This document shows, one piece after another, positions 43,168 through 51,328 of a stretch of DNA of 64,000 bases. A program made the position numbers and the translations under genes. The stretch comes from Acidimicrobiaceae bacterium (GTDB lineage Bacteria; Actinomycetota; Acidimicrobiia; Acidimicrobiales; Ilumatobacteraceae): assembly GCA_020637295.1 (NCBI GenBank), contig JACJWF010000007.1, forward strand, positions 115,184 to 179,183. Reading direction: 5' to 3'. Positions within the stretch are counted from its first letter, which is position 1; every line of letters begins with the position of its first letter. The notes under the pieces are model-generated. The model was not told the origin of the DNA. It made no database searches and was given only the letters and a program-made list of their open reading frames with translations.

Positions 43168-45615
43168 TCAGGCCTCGCCGGGGTGGTGCTCGTCGTGGCT
43201 GGCCTCGACGTTGATGTGCGGGAGGATGCGGTCCAGCCACTTGGGGATCCACCAGTTGCGGGCGCCGAGCAGTTCCATCGTCGCCGGCACGAGGACCATG
43301 CGGACCACGGTGGCGTCCACGAACACGGCGATCGCCATGCCGAGGCCGAACAACTTGAGCGAGCGGTCGTCGCCCAGCGCGAACGCGCTGAACACGCACA
43401 CCATGATGATGGCTGCCGCGGTGATGACCCGGGCGGTGCTGGCCAGGCCGTCGGCCACGGCGGTGGCGTTGTCGCCCGTGCGGTCGAACTCCTCCTTCAT
43501 CCGGCTGAGGAGGAAGACCTCGTAGTCCATCGACAGGCCGAAGACGATGGCGAAGAGCATCATCGGTGCCCACGCTTCCACCGGCCCTGGATGGTCCACC
43601 CCGATCAGCGAGGCGCCCCAACCCCACTGGAAGACGGCGACGATGAAGCCGTAGGCCGCGCCGACGGACAGCAGGTTCATCACCACGGCCTTCACCGGCA
43701 CCAGCACGCTGCGGAACACCATCATCAGCAGGAGGAAGCTGAGGATCAGCACGGCCCCGATCAGCAGGGGCAGGCGGCCGGCGATGTAGCTGGAGAAGTC
43801 GATGCCGCCCGCAGTCCAGCCGCCGACCCACACGTCGATCCCGCTGGCGGGCAGCACGGTGTCGCGCAGGTGGTGCACCAGGTCGGAGGTGGCCGCGTCC
43901 TGCGGCGCCGTGGTGGGGTAGACGACCCAGCTCCAGGTGCCGGGGCCGACCTCGCGGCCGGGGGTGGCGATCGCGATGGAGGTGCCCTGCAACTGGGCGA
44001 GGTCGGCGTCCACCGCGGCCACGGACTCGGCGGTGGCCGACGGGTCCGTGCTCACGAGGTAGAGCGGGCCGTTGGTGCCCGGGCCGAAGCTGTCGGCAAT
44101 GAGGTCGTAGGCCTGGCGGACGGTGGTGTCCTTCGGCTGGTTGCCCTCGTCGCTGAACCCGAGGCGGATGCCGAACAGGGGGATGGCCAGTGCCACCAGC
44201 ACCCCGGCGCCGGCGACGAACGCCGGCCACGGGCGATGCTGGATGAAGCGACTCCAGCGGAACCAGAAGCGGTGCTCGCGGGCCTTCTCCGTGCGCTCCG
44301 GCAGGGGCGTCCGCAGCCATGCAGAGCCTGGCCATCCGGTCGAGGCAGTACGCCGACGTATGACCCAGCCGAAGAATCGAACGGTGACGTTGTACTGGTA
44401 CAGCATCGTGAGAACAACGACGAGCGAGCCGACGAGCATGAAGATCCCGAGCTTGTCGACGATCACGCCGGCCAGCCCGCACAGCACCCAGATGCCGACC
44501 ACGGCGGCGGCGCCACGGGTGGTCGTGTTGATCCGGGTGCCGACCACGCCGAGCAGCGCAGGCAGCAGGGTGATCGACGCGAGCATCATCACCAGCACGG
44601 CGGTGGCGCCGGCGACGGCCAGGCCCTGCACGAACGGCAGGCCCATGATGAAGAGGCCGAGCAGGGAGATCATCACGGTGATGCCGGCGAAGATGACCGC
44701 CCGGCCGCTGGTGTCCAGCGCGGCGACGGTGGCGGTCTCGGGGTCCTCGCCCATCAGCAGGTGCTCGCGGTAGCGGCTGACGATGAACAGGGCGTAGTCG
44801 ATGCCCACGCCGAGGCCGATCATCGCCGCCATCTGCGGCCCGAACTCGGGGATCGACAGGCCGCGGGACGCCAGCCCGACGACTGCCGTGGCGACGCCGA
44901 GGCCGACCGTGGCGGTGCCGATGGGCAGGCCCATCGCGATCACCGAACCGAAGGCGATCATCAGGATGACGACTGCGGCGAGGATGCCCAGGATCTCGCT
45001 GGCCGGGAACTCGAACTTCTGGAAGACCTGCCCGCCGTATTCGACCTCCAGGCCCGGCACCCGGACGTCCTGCCCCAACTCCTGGATCGCGTCGGCGATG
45101 TGCTGGGTGGTGGCCTGGTCGACCCGGGTCACGGTGAGCTGGGCGAACGAGACGTCCTGCCCCGTGGTGTTGGTGGGGGCGTCGGCCGGGCGGGTCTGCT
45201 GGGCGCCGTCCTCGCTGTACGGGCTGACCACCTTCACCGGGTCGGTCAGCGCGGCCTGCTCGTCGGCCGGCAGCGCCGCCACCTCGTCGGCGGTGAGGAC
45301 GTTGTTCTTCGAGTCCAGGCGGATGGCGTCCACCTGCTCGAACAGGGCGGTCATCGCCGCCTGCACCTCGGGGTCCTGGTTGCCCTGCGCGGCGGTGAAC
45401 ACGATCTGGGCGGGGAACCCGTCGTCGCCGTTGCCGATGGCCTTGAACGCGTCGCCGACCTTCTTCGACTCGCTGTCCGGCTGGGAGAACTCGGTGTGGT
45501 AGTCGGTGCCGACGGCCCCGCTGACCGCCGAGAGCACGACGACCAGCGGCACCCAGATCGCGAAGATCATCAGGTACTTGCGACGGAAACTGAATCGCGC
45601 CAGACGGGCCAACAT
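43168..45615 (-). CDS. MMPL/RND-family transporter
   Basis: 815 residues with two six-helix halves, each preceded by a large extracellular loop. First-half motif GVGIDYALFIVSRYREHL and second-half GLSMDYEVFLLSRMKEEF are the MMPL/RND proton-relay signatures. Mycobacterial MmpL proteins export lipids and siderophores. Start 45615 (MLARLARFSFRRKYL) has GGGAGG upstream. It is divergent from rsgA, with about 70 bp between starts. No MmpS partner is nearby. Confidence 0.93.
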   Translation of the reverse strand: MLARLARFSFRRKYLMIFAIWVPLVVVLSAVSGAVGTDYHTEFSQPDSESKKVGDAFKAIGNGDDGFPAQIVFTAAQGNQDPEVQAAMTALFEQVDAIRLDSKNNVLTADEVAALPADEQAALTDPVKVVSPYSEDGAQQTRPADAPTNTTGQDVSFAQLTVTRVDQATTQHIADAIQELGQDVRVPGLEVEYGGQVFQKFEFPASEILGILAAVVILMIAFGSVIAMGLPIGTATVGLGVATAVVGLASRGLSIPEFGPQMAAMIGLGVGIDYALFIVSRYREHLLMGEDPETATVAALDTSGRAVIFAGITVMISLLGLFIMGLPFVQGLAVAGATAVLVMMLASITLLPALLGVVGTRINTTTRGAAAVVGIWVLCGLAGVIVDKLGIFMLVGSLVVVLTMLYQYNVTVRFFGWVIRRRTASTGWPGSAWLRTPLPERTEKAREHRFWFRWSRFIQHRPWPAFVAGAGVLVALAIPLFGIRLGFSDEGNQPKDTTVRQAYDLIADSFGPGTNGPLYLVSTDPSATAESVAAVDADLAQLQGTSIAIATPGREVGPGTWSWVVYPTTAPQDAATSDLVHHLRDTVLPASGIDVWVGGWTAGGIDFSSYIAGRLPLLIGAVLILSFLLLMMVFRSVLVPVKAVVMNLLSVGAAYGFIVAVFQWGWGASLIGVDHPGPVEAWAPMMLFAIVFGLSMDYEVFLLSRMKEEFDRTGDNATAVADGLASTARVITAAAIIMVCVFSAFALGDDRSLKLFGLGMAIAVFVDATVVRMVLVPATMELLGARNWWIPKWLDRILPHINVEASHDEHHPGEA

Positions 45616-45685
45616 CGCCCCGGACCTCCCAACATGCCTGCTCGGGGGTGCAGACGTTCGGAACGCTACCGTTCGGCGCATCGAC

Positions 45686-46714
45686 GTGCCGCGTGACATC
45701 CGACCGCCGGACGCCCGCCTCGGGTGGTCCGCGGAGCCGCTCGGGCACTGGCGCGCGCTGGGGTCGCCGCAGCCGGCGGGGCGGGTCTCCCGGCTGGACC
45801 GGGGGTGGAGCACCATCCTCACGTCGCTCGACGGCGAGCCGTTGCGGGTCCGCAACATCGGGGCCGATGTGGCCGTCGGCGACTTCGTTGTGGTCAGCGA
45901 GGACGGCGAGCGCGTGGACACCGTGCTGGAGCGGCACAGTGCGTTCGTCCGCCGGGCGTCGTTCGAAGGGCAGCGGGCCGTCGCCCACACTCTCGCCGCC
46001 AACATCGACGTGGTCATGCTGGTCCACGCGCTGACCAGCCCACCCAACCAGCGCCGCCTGGAGCGGGAGCTCGTGCTGGCGTGGGACAGCGGCGCCCGAC
46101 CGGTGGTGGTCCTCACCAAGACCGATCTTGTCGAGGACGCCACCGCCGCGGTGGCCGCGCTGGCCGACGTGGCCCCCGGGGTGGACGTGCTCACCGCCAG
46201 CGGGATCACCGGGGAAGGGGTGCCGGCGCTCGGGGCCTTCGCCGCCGGCAACGCCACCATCGCCCTGCTCGGCGCCAGCGGGGTGGGCAAGAGCACGCTG
46301 GTCAACGCGCTGGTGGGGCACGCCCGCCAGGCCACCGCCGTGGTGCGCGAGGGCGACGGCAAGGGCCGGCACACCACCATCGCCGCCGAGCTCGTCCCGC
46401 TGGCCGGCGGCGGCTGGCTGATCGACACACCGGGCGTGCGGGCGGTCAGCCTGTGGAGCAGCGGCCACGGCATCGAGCGGGCCTTCGCCGACGTCTTCGA
46501 CCTGATGGACCACTGCCGGTTCCGCGACTGCAAGCACGAGCAGGAGCCCGGCTGCGCCGTCAGCGCGGCGGTGGCCGAGGGGGCCCTCGACCCGCGGCGG
46601 CTGGACAGCATGAAGCGCCTGGTCGCCGAGGAAGCCGCGCTGGAAGAAGAGCAGAAGGCGCGGGAGAAGGCGATGGACCGCCGCGGCTACCGCAAACCCC
46701 GCCCACCGCGCTGA
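45686..46714 (+). CDS. rsgA: Ribosome small-subunit GTPase RsgA (YjeQ)
   Basis: 342 residues from GTG 45686. An N-terminal OB-fold leads to a circularly permuted GTPase (G4 TKTDL, then G1 GASGVGKSTLVN, then G3 DTPGV) and a C-terminal zinc knuckle DHCRFRDCKHEQEPGCAV with Cys/His spacing of the family. It helps late 30S maturation. TACCGT lies 13 nt upstream, fitting a very short leader; the frame runs to 45506 but the upstream part overlaps the MMPL gene. Confidence 0.94.
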   Translation: MPRDIRPPDARLGWSAEPLGHWRALGSPQPAGRVSRLDRGWSTILTSLDGEPLRVRNIGADVAVGDFVVVSEDGERVDTVLERHSAFVRRASFEGQRAVAHTLAANIDVVMLVHALTSPPNQRRLERELVLAWDSGARPVVVLTKTDLVEDATAAVAALADVAPGVDVLTASGITGEGVPALGAFAAGNATIALLGASGVGKSTLVNALVGHARQATAVVREGDGKGRHTTIAAELVPLAGGGWLIDTPGVRAVSLWSSGHGIERAFADVFDLMDHCRFRDCKHEQEPGCAVSAAVAEGALDPRRLDSMKRLVAEEAALEEEQKAREKAMDRRGYRKPRPPR

Positions 46715-46770
46715 GCCCGGCGTCCGGGCAGGAGGGTGCCCACCCGTCCTCGGCGCGGCAGACTGGTCCG

Positions 46771-48210
46771 GTGACCCAGCAGGACGACGGGCCGATCCGC
46801 GGCCCCCACAAGGTGCCCGGCACCACCCACGACTACGACCTCGTCATCATCGGGGCCGGCTCCGGCAACTCGATCATCGGGCCGGAGATGGACGGTTGGA
46901 AGATCGCCCTCGTCGAACGCAGCCAGTTCGGTGGCACCTGCCTCAACCGTGGGTGCATCCCCACCAAGATGCTCGTCTACCCGGCCGATCTCGCCGAGTC
47001 TGCCAAGCACGGCGAGCGCTTCGGCATCCACACCGAGTTCCACAGCGCGGACTGGCCCGTCATCGTGCAGCGGGTGTTCGGCCGCATCGACCCCATCGTG
47101 GAGGGCGGCCGCCAGTACCGCCACTCGCTCCCCAACGTGGACGTCTACGAGGGCACGGCGCACTTCGTCGGTGACCGCACGCTGGAGGTCCTCGGCTCGC
47201 GCATCCGCGGCCGCCAGGTGGTCATCGCTGCGGGCGCCCGCGCCTTCGTTCCCGACGTGCCCGGCATCGACGACGTGCCGTTCCACACCAGCGACAGCAT
47301 CCTGCGCATCGCCAAGCAGCCCAGCCACCTCATCATCCTCGGTGGCGGGTTCATCGCCACCGAGCTCGGCCATGTGTTCCAGGCCCTGGGGTCGCGGGTC
47401 ACGATCGTCAACCGCAGCCACCGTCTGCTCCAGGCGGAGGACCACGACATCTCCCAGCGGTTCACCGACCTGGCCCGCCGGCGGTTCGACCTGGCCCTCG
47501 GCGCCAAGGTGCAGCGCGCCTACATGACCACACGCGGCGTCGGCCTGCAGGTGGCGCTGGACGACGAGGAGCGCACCATCGAGGGTGATGTGCTGCTGGT
47601 GGCCGCCGGGCGGATCCCCAACAGCGACCACCTGCAGGTGGAAGCCGGCGGCGTGGCCGTGGACGAGCGCGGCAACGTGGTGGTCGACGAGTACGGCCGC
47701 ACGTCTGCCGAGGGGGTGTGGGCGCTGGGCGACATCAACGGCCGCCACCAGTTGAAGCACATGGCCAACGGCGAAGCGAAGGTGGTGCGGCACAACCTCG
47801 CCCACCCCGAGGCCCTGCAGCGCTACGACGAGCGGCCGGCGCCGCACGCCGTGTTCTCCAACCCGCAGATCGGCTCGGTGGGCCTCACCGAGCATCAGGT
47901 GCAGGCCACCGGCCGCCCGTACTGCTCGATCGTCCACGCCTACGGCGACGCGGCCTACGGCTGGGCCATGGAGGACACCACCTCGTTCTGCAAGCTGATC
48001 GGCGACCCGCAGACCCGCCAGGTGATCGGCGCCCACCTCATCGGCCACGAGGCGTCCATCCTGGTGCAGTTGCTGGTGCAGGGCATCCACCTCGGGCACA
48101 CGGCCGACGAGATGGCCCACGGGCAGGTGTGGATCCACCCGGCGCTCAGCGAGGTGGTCGAACAGGCACTGCTGAAGCTGATGGACGCGTTCGACGCGTT
48201 CGCCGGCTGA
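46771..48210 (+). CDS. mtr: Mycothione reductase
   Basis: 479 residues from GTG 46771, with CAGACT 6 nt upstream. FAD loop DYDLVIIGAGSGNSI, redox-active Cys57-x4-Cys62 in GGTCLNRGCIPTK, NADP-binding LIILGGGFIATELGHV, and the C-terminal catalytic His456/Glu461 (HPALSEVVEQ). The combination SGNSI and CLNRGCIPTKMLVY is characteristic of mycothione reductase, which recycles mycothiol disulfide in actinobacteria. It supports the taxonomic assignment. Confidence 0.93.
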   Translation: MTQQDDGPIRGPHKVPGTTHDYDLVIIGAGSGNSIIGPEMDGWKIALVERSQFGGTCLNRGCIPTKMLVYPADLAESAKHGERFGIHTEFHSADWPVIVQRVFGRIDPIVEGGRQYRHSLPNVDVYEGTAHFVGDRTLEVLGSRIRGRQVVIAAGARAFVPDVPGIDDVPFHTSDSILRIAKQPSHLIILGGGFIATELGHVFQALGSRVTIVNRSHRLLQAEDHDISQRFTDLARRRFDLALGAKVQRAYMTTRGVGLQVALDDEERTIEGDVLLVAAGRIPNSDHLQVEAGGVAVDERGNVVVDEYGRTSAEGVWALGDINGRHQLKHMANGEAKVVRHNLAHPEALQRYDERPAPHAVFSNPQIGSVGLTEHQVQATGRPYCSIVHAYGDAAYGWAMEDTTSFCKLIGDPQTRQVIGAHLIGHEASILVQLLVQGIHLGHTADEMAHGQVWIHPALSEVVEQALLKLMDAFDAFAG

Positions 48211-48214
48211 TCCG

Positions 48215-48234
48215 TTCTCACCCGCTTCTCACCC
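48215..48234 (+). promoter_or_regulatory. Direct repeat, possible OmpR-type response-regulator site
   Basis: TTCTCACCC occurs at 48215-48223 and again at 48226-48234, an 11-bp (one helical turn) spacing typical of OmpR/PhoB-family dimers. It lies 85-105 bp upstream of the secreted protein and the two-component genes. Confidence 0.6.
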
Positions 48235-48318
48235 ACCGCGGGTTGGCGCCTTACCTCCGTCGCGCATCGTGTTCCCCATCACCGGAGCGATCCGGTAGCG
48301 ACGAAAGGAACCTCCCCG

Positions 48319-49077
48319 ATGAACAAGAAGCTCACCGCCGCCGGTCTTGCCGCCGGACTGCTGGCCGGCACCGGCGCCGGTCTGATCCTGGAACTGTCGG
48401 GCTCGGCCAACGCCGCCAGCTCCGTGGTTGCCGTGGCCGGGACCGATGACACCGGCACCGAGTCCACCGACGGCACTGGCGACACCGGCACCGATGCCGC
48501 CCGACCGGATCCGGCCGAGCGGCTCACCGAGGTCCTCCAGCCGCTGGTGGACGACGGCACCCTCACCCCGGCGCAACTCGACGCCGTGATCTCGGCGCTC
48601 GAGGCGGCCGGCCCGATGGGCCACGGCGGCGCGGGCGGCGACCAGGGCGGGCGCGGCATGGGCCGTGGCGGCGCCAACCTGGACGTGGTGGCCAGCACGC
48701 TCGGCCTGACGGCGGACGAGGTGCGCACCGCCATCCAGGGTGGCCAGACCATCGCCGACCTGGCCGCGGCCAACGGCTCCTCCGCCGAGAACGTCATCGA
48801 CGCGCTGGTGGCGAGCATGAAGGCCCACCTCGACGAAGAGGTGGCCGCCGGCGAGCACACCCAGGACGAGGCCGACCAGATCCTGGTCGACGCCACGGCC
48901 CGCATCACCGAGTTCGTCAACAACACCGCCAGCATCGCCGAGGCCGGTCCGATGAACGGTGGCCCCGGCGGCCGGGGTCATCGCCCCGGTGACGGCGACG
49001 GCACTGGTACGAGCACCGGCACTGGCACCGACACCGGGGTCATCGACGGTGGCCCTGCCGACAGCGTGACGGCCTGA
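48319..49077 (+). CDS. Secreted Gly/Thr-rich protein beside a two-component system
   Basis: 252 residues. Signal peptide MNKKLTAAGLAAGLLAGTGAGL with a Ser-Ala-Asn-Ala cleavage zone. Two short Leu-Thr-x-x-(Q/E) segments (LTPAQLDAVISALEAAG, LGLTADEVRTAIQGG) suggest repeated helical modules of 'hypothetical secreted' families seen near MprAB-like systems; a Gly-Arg-His stretch and a Thr/Gly/Asp tail follow. AAAGGAA precedes ATG 48319. Function unknown; the neighbours suggest an envelope stress sensor or output. Confidence 0.75.
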   Translation: MNKKLTAAGLAAGLLAGTGAGLILELSGSANAASSVVAVAGTDDTGTESTDGTGDTGTDAARPDPAERLTEVLQPLVDDGTLTPAQLDAVISALEAAGPMGHGGAGGDQGGRGMGRGGANLDVVASTLGLTADEVRTAIQGGQTIADLAAANGSSAENVIDALVASMKAHLDEEVAAGEHTQDEADQILVDATARITEFVNNTASIAEAGPMNGGPGGRGHRPGDGDGTGTSTGTGTDTGVIDGGPADSVTA

Positions 49078-49097
49078 TTCCTCCCCCCAATGGCGCC

Positions 49098-49146
49098 TAC
49101 GATCGGCCGGGGCACGTGTTGCTCCTCCCCCCATCGGCCCCGGCCG
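49098..49146 (+). promoter_or_regulatory. Promoter -10 and inverted repeat before the response regulator
   Basis: TACGAT (49098-49103) fits a -10 box. CGGCCGGGGC (49104-49113) pairs with GCCCCGGCCG (49137-49146) across a 23-nt loop, so the leader can form a 10-bp hairpin. Could be terminator of the upstream gene or a leader structure. Confidence 0.45.
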
Positions 49147-49199
49147 GTCGGGCGCCATCTTCACCGAGCCCATTCGAACCACACCCAGGCAGCACTGAC

Positions 49200-49889
49200 A
49201 TGAGCGGACGAATCCTCCTTGCCGACGACGACCGGGCCATCCGTGAAGCGCTCACGCGAGCGCTCTCGCTGGAGGGCTACGACGTCGTCCAGGTCAACGA
49301 CGGCGCCCAGGCCCTGGCCGCGGTGGAGAACGACCAGCCCGACGCCGCCATCCTCGATGTGATGATGCCCAACGTGGACGGCCTCACCGTCTGCCGGGTG
49401 CTGCGTGCGGAGCGCAACCGCCTGCCGGTGCTGATGCTGACGGCCCGCACCGAGACCCCGGACCGTGTTGCCGGGTTGGATGCCGGCGCCGACGACTACC
49501 TGCCCAAGCCGTTCGATCTCGACGAACTGCTGGCCCGGCTGCGTGCGCTGCTGCGCCGGGCGCGCCCCGAGGACACCGCCGCCACCGACGGCCCGCTCCA
49601 GGTCACCGACCTGCGCATCGATCCCACCGCCCGCCGGGTGTGGCGCGGCAGCCGGGAGGTCGAGCTGAGCAAGACCGAGTTCGACCTGCTGGAGCTGCTG
49701 GTCCGCAACCAGGGCATCGTCCTCGAGCACTCCACCATCTACGACCGCATCTGGGGCTACGACTTCGGCCCCGATTCCAAGAACCTCGCGGTGTACATCT
49801 CCTACCTGCGCCGCAAGCTGGAGGGCCATGGCGACTCCAAGCTCATCCACACCGTGCGTGGGGTGGGGTACACGGTGCGGCCCTCGTGA
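49200..49889 (+). CDS. OmpR-family response regulator
   Basis: 229 residues. Receiver domain with acidic pair DD (10-11), phospho-acceptor D53 (ILDVMMP) and conserved Lys in YLPKPFD near 103; C-terminal winged helix with the transactivation loop and recognition helix (SKNLAVYISYLRRKLE) and the RGVGYTVR signature. The stop overlaps the histidine kinase start by 4 nt (GTGA). MprA/PhoP class. A candidate binding site is the 48215 direct repeat. Confidence 0.94.
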   Translation: MSGRILLADDDRAIREALTRALSLEGYDVVQVNDGAQALAAVENDQPDAAILDVMMPNVDGLTVCRVLRAERNRLPVLMLTARTETPDRVAGLDAGADDYLPKPFDLDELLARLRALLRRARPEDTAATDGPLQVTDLRIDPTARRVWRGSREVELSKTEFDLLELLVRNQGIVLEHSTIYDRIWGYDFGPDSKNLAVYISYLRRKLEGHGDSKLIHTVRGVGYTVRPS

Positions 49890-51232
49890 GCCTGCGCCTC
49901 AAGATCGCCATCCTCCTGGCCGCCCTCGCTGCCGCGGCCACCACCGCCATCGGCGTCGCCTCCTACCGCTCCACCGCGCACGAGTGGGAGGAGACCATCG
50001 ACCGGTCGCTGCAGGACGCCGCCCGCCGCTTCACCGACCTCCCCGGGGGCGACAACGGGTTCGACTTCGATCAGGACGGCGACGGCCGCCCGGGTGGCTC
50101 GGGCCGCCCGCCGTCGTTCGAGCAGATCCTGTGGCAGTACATCGACGCCGGCGGCACCGTGCTCGGCACCTCCAACTACACCACGCTCCCGGTCGCCGAC
50201 AGCGACCTGGCCGTCGCCGCCGGCACTGCGTCGAACGCCCAGCACGAACTGGACCTCGACGGCGAGACCTACCGGGTGCTCACCGTCCGCTACCGCAACG
50301 GCGCCGTCATCCTCGCCCGCTCGTTGAAGGAGAGCGAGTCCGCCACCAGCAAGGTGCTGCACAGCACGCTGGTCAGCGTGGGTGTGGTCACGGCCACGGC
50401 GCTGCTGCTCGGCTGGTTGCTGGCCTGGCAGGTCACCCGCCGGCTGGAGCGACTCACCACCGTGGCGGGCACGGTCGCGTCCACCGGCCGGCTGGACGTG
50501 GAGGTGCCCGTGGAAGGCCGCGACGAGACCGGGCAGCTGGGCCGTGCCTTCAGCGGGATGCTGAGCGCGTTGCAGCGAAGCCGCCAGGAGCAGCAGCAGT
50601 TGGTGCAGGACGCCGGCCACGAGCTGCGGACACCGCTCACCAGCTTGCGGACCAACGTCGCCGTGCTCCGCCGTGGCCACGACAAGCTGGACGGCGCCGC
50701 CCGCGACCAGCTGCTGGCCGACCTGGACAGCGAGACCCGCGAGCTCACCGATCTGGTCAACGAACTGGTGGAGCTGGCTGTGCTGGGCGACCGCCGCGAC
50801 GACGAGCCCGTGCAGCCGGTGCGCCTGGCCGACGTGGCCGAGCGTGCCGCCGCCCGCGCCCGCCGCCGCTTCGGGCGCGACGTGACCGTGACGGCGGACG
50901 ACACGCTGGTGGAGGGCCGGCCGAACGCGCTGGAGCGAGCCGTGCAGAACCTGGTGGACAACGCCTGCAAGTTCTCCGAGGGCGGCACGGTGGAGGTCAC
51001 GGTGCGGGCCGGCGAGCTGAGGGTGCGCGACCACGGCCCGGGGCTGCGCCCCGACGACATTCCCCACCTCTTCGACCGCTTCTACCGATCGGTGGAGATG
51101 CGCAGCAAGCCCGGCTCGGGCCTTGGGCTGTCGATCGTCAAGTCCGTGGTGGACGCCCACGACGGCGAGGTGCTGGCCGGCAACGCGCCCGGCGGCGGTG
51201 CAGAGATCGGCTTCCGGCTGACCCCCGCTTGA
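49886..51232 (+). CDS. Sensor histidine kinase (MprB-like)
   Basis: 448 residues. Two membrane helices (about 7-27 and 160-182) frame an extracellular loop with an acidic FDFDQDGDGRPGGSG stretch resembling a calcium-binding DxDxDG loop (D60, D62, D64, D66). HAMP domain, then HisKA with H245 in DAGHELRTPLT, N-box NLVDNACKF, and G boxes DHGPGL and GSGLGLSIV. Co-translated with the regulator (GTG start in the GTGA overlap). Confidence 0.94.
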   Translation: MSLRLKIAILLAALAAAATTAIGVASYRSTAHEWEETIDRSLQDAARRFTDLPGGDNGFDFDQDGDGRPGGSGRPPSFEQILWQYIDAGGTVLGTSNYTTLPVADSDLAVAAGTASNAQHELDLDGETYRVLTVRYRNGAVILARSLKESESATSKVLHSTLVSVGVVTATALLLGWLLAWQVTRRLERLTTVAGTVASTGRLDVEVPVEGRDETGQLGRAFSGMLSALQRSRQEQQQLVQDAGHELRTPLTSLRTNVAVLRRGHDKLDGAARDQLLADLDSETRELTDLVNELVELAVLGDRRDDEPVQPVRLADVAERAAARARRRFGRDVTVTADDTLVEGRPNALERAVQNLVDNACKFSEGGTVEVTVRAGELRVRDHGPGLRPDDIPHLFDRFYRSVEMRSKPGSGLGLSIVKSVVDAHDGEVLAGNAPGGGAEIGFRLTPA

Positions 51233-51275
51233 CCCCCCTCGCTTGACCCCCCTCGCTTGACCCCCTCGCTTGACA
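51226..51275 (+). repeat. 14-bp tandem repeat overlapping the kinase stop codon
   Basis: CGCTTGACCCCCCT is repeated at 51226-51239 and 51240-51253, a 13-bp version follows (51254-51266) and the last partial copy is CGCTTGACA. The kinase stop (51230-51232) lies in the first copy, and the final copy provides TTGACA, the -35 of the next gene. Confidence 0.9.
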
Positions 51276-51304
51276 GGGCCACCGAGGGTGATAACGTTGT
51301 TATC
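51270..51304 (+). promoter_or_regulatory. Promoter and palindromic operator of the carotenoid oxygenase gene
   Basis: -35 TTGACA (51270-51275), 16-bp spacer, -10 TAACGT (51292-51297). GATAAC-GTT-GTTATC (51290-51304) is a perfect palindrome over the -10, so a dimeric repressor probably controls the gene. AAGGGGG before ATG 51329 is the ribosome binding site. Confidence 0.7.
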
Positions 51305-51328
51305 GCTACGGTCGCCAAGGGGGCTCGC

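Noticed and set aside
43168..45615. Possible frameshift in the MMPL gene around 44280-44350
   Set aside because: The frame stays open and both halves carry the transporter motifs; the region is just a charged interdomain loop.
42923..46537. 1204-codon minus-strand open frame
   Set aside because: Mostly a shadow of the MMPL gene in another frame and antisense to rsgA; composition is Arg/Gly/His-rich without domains.
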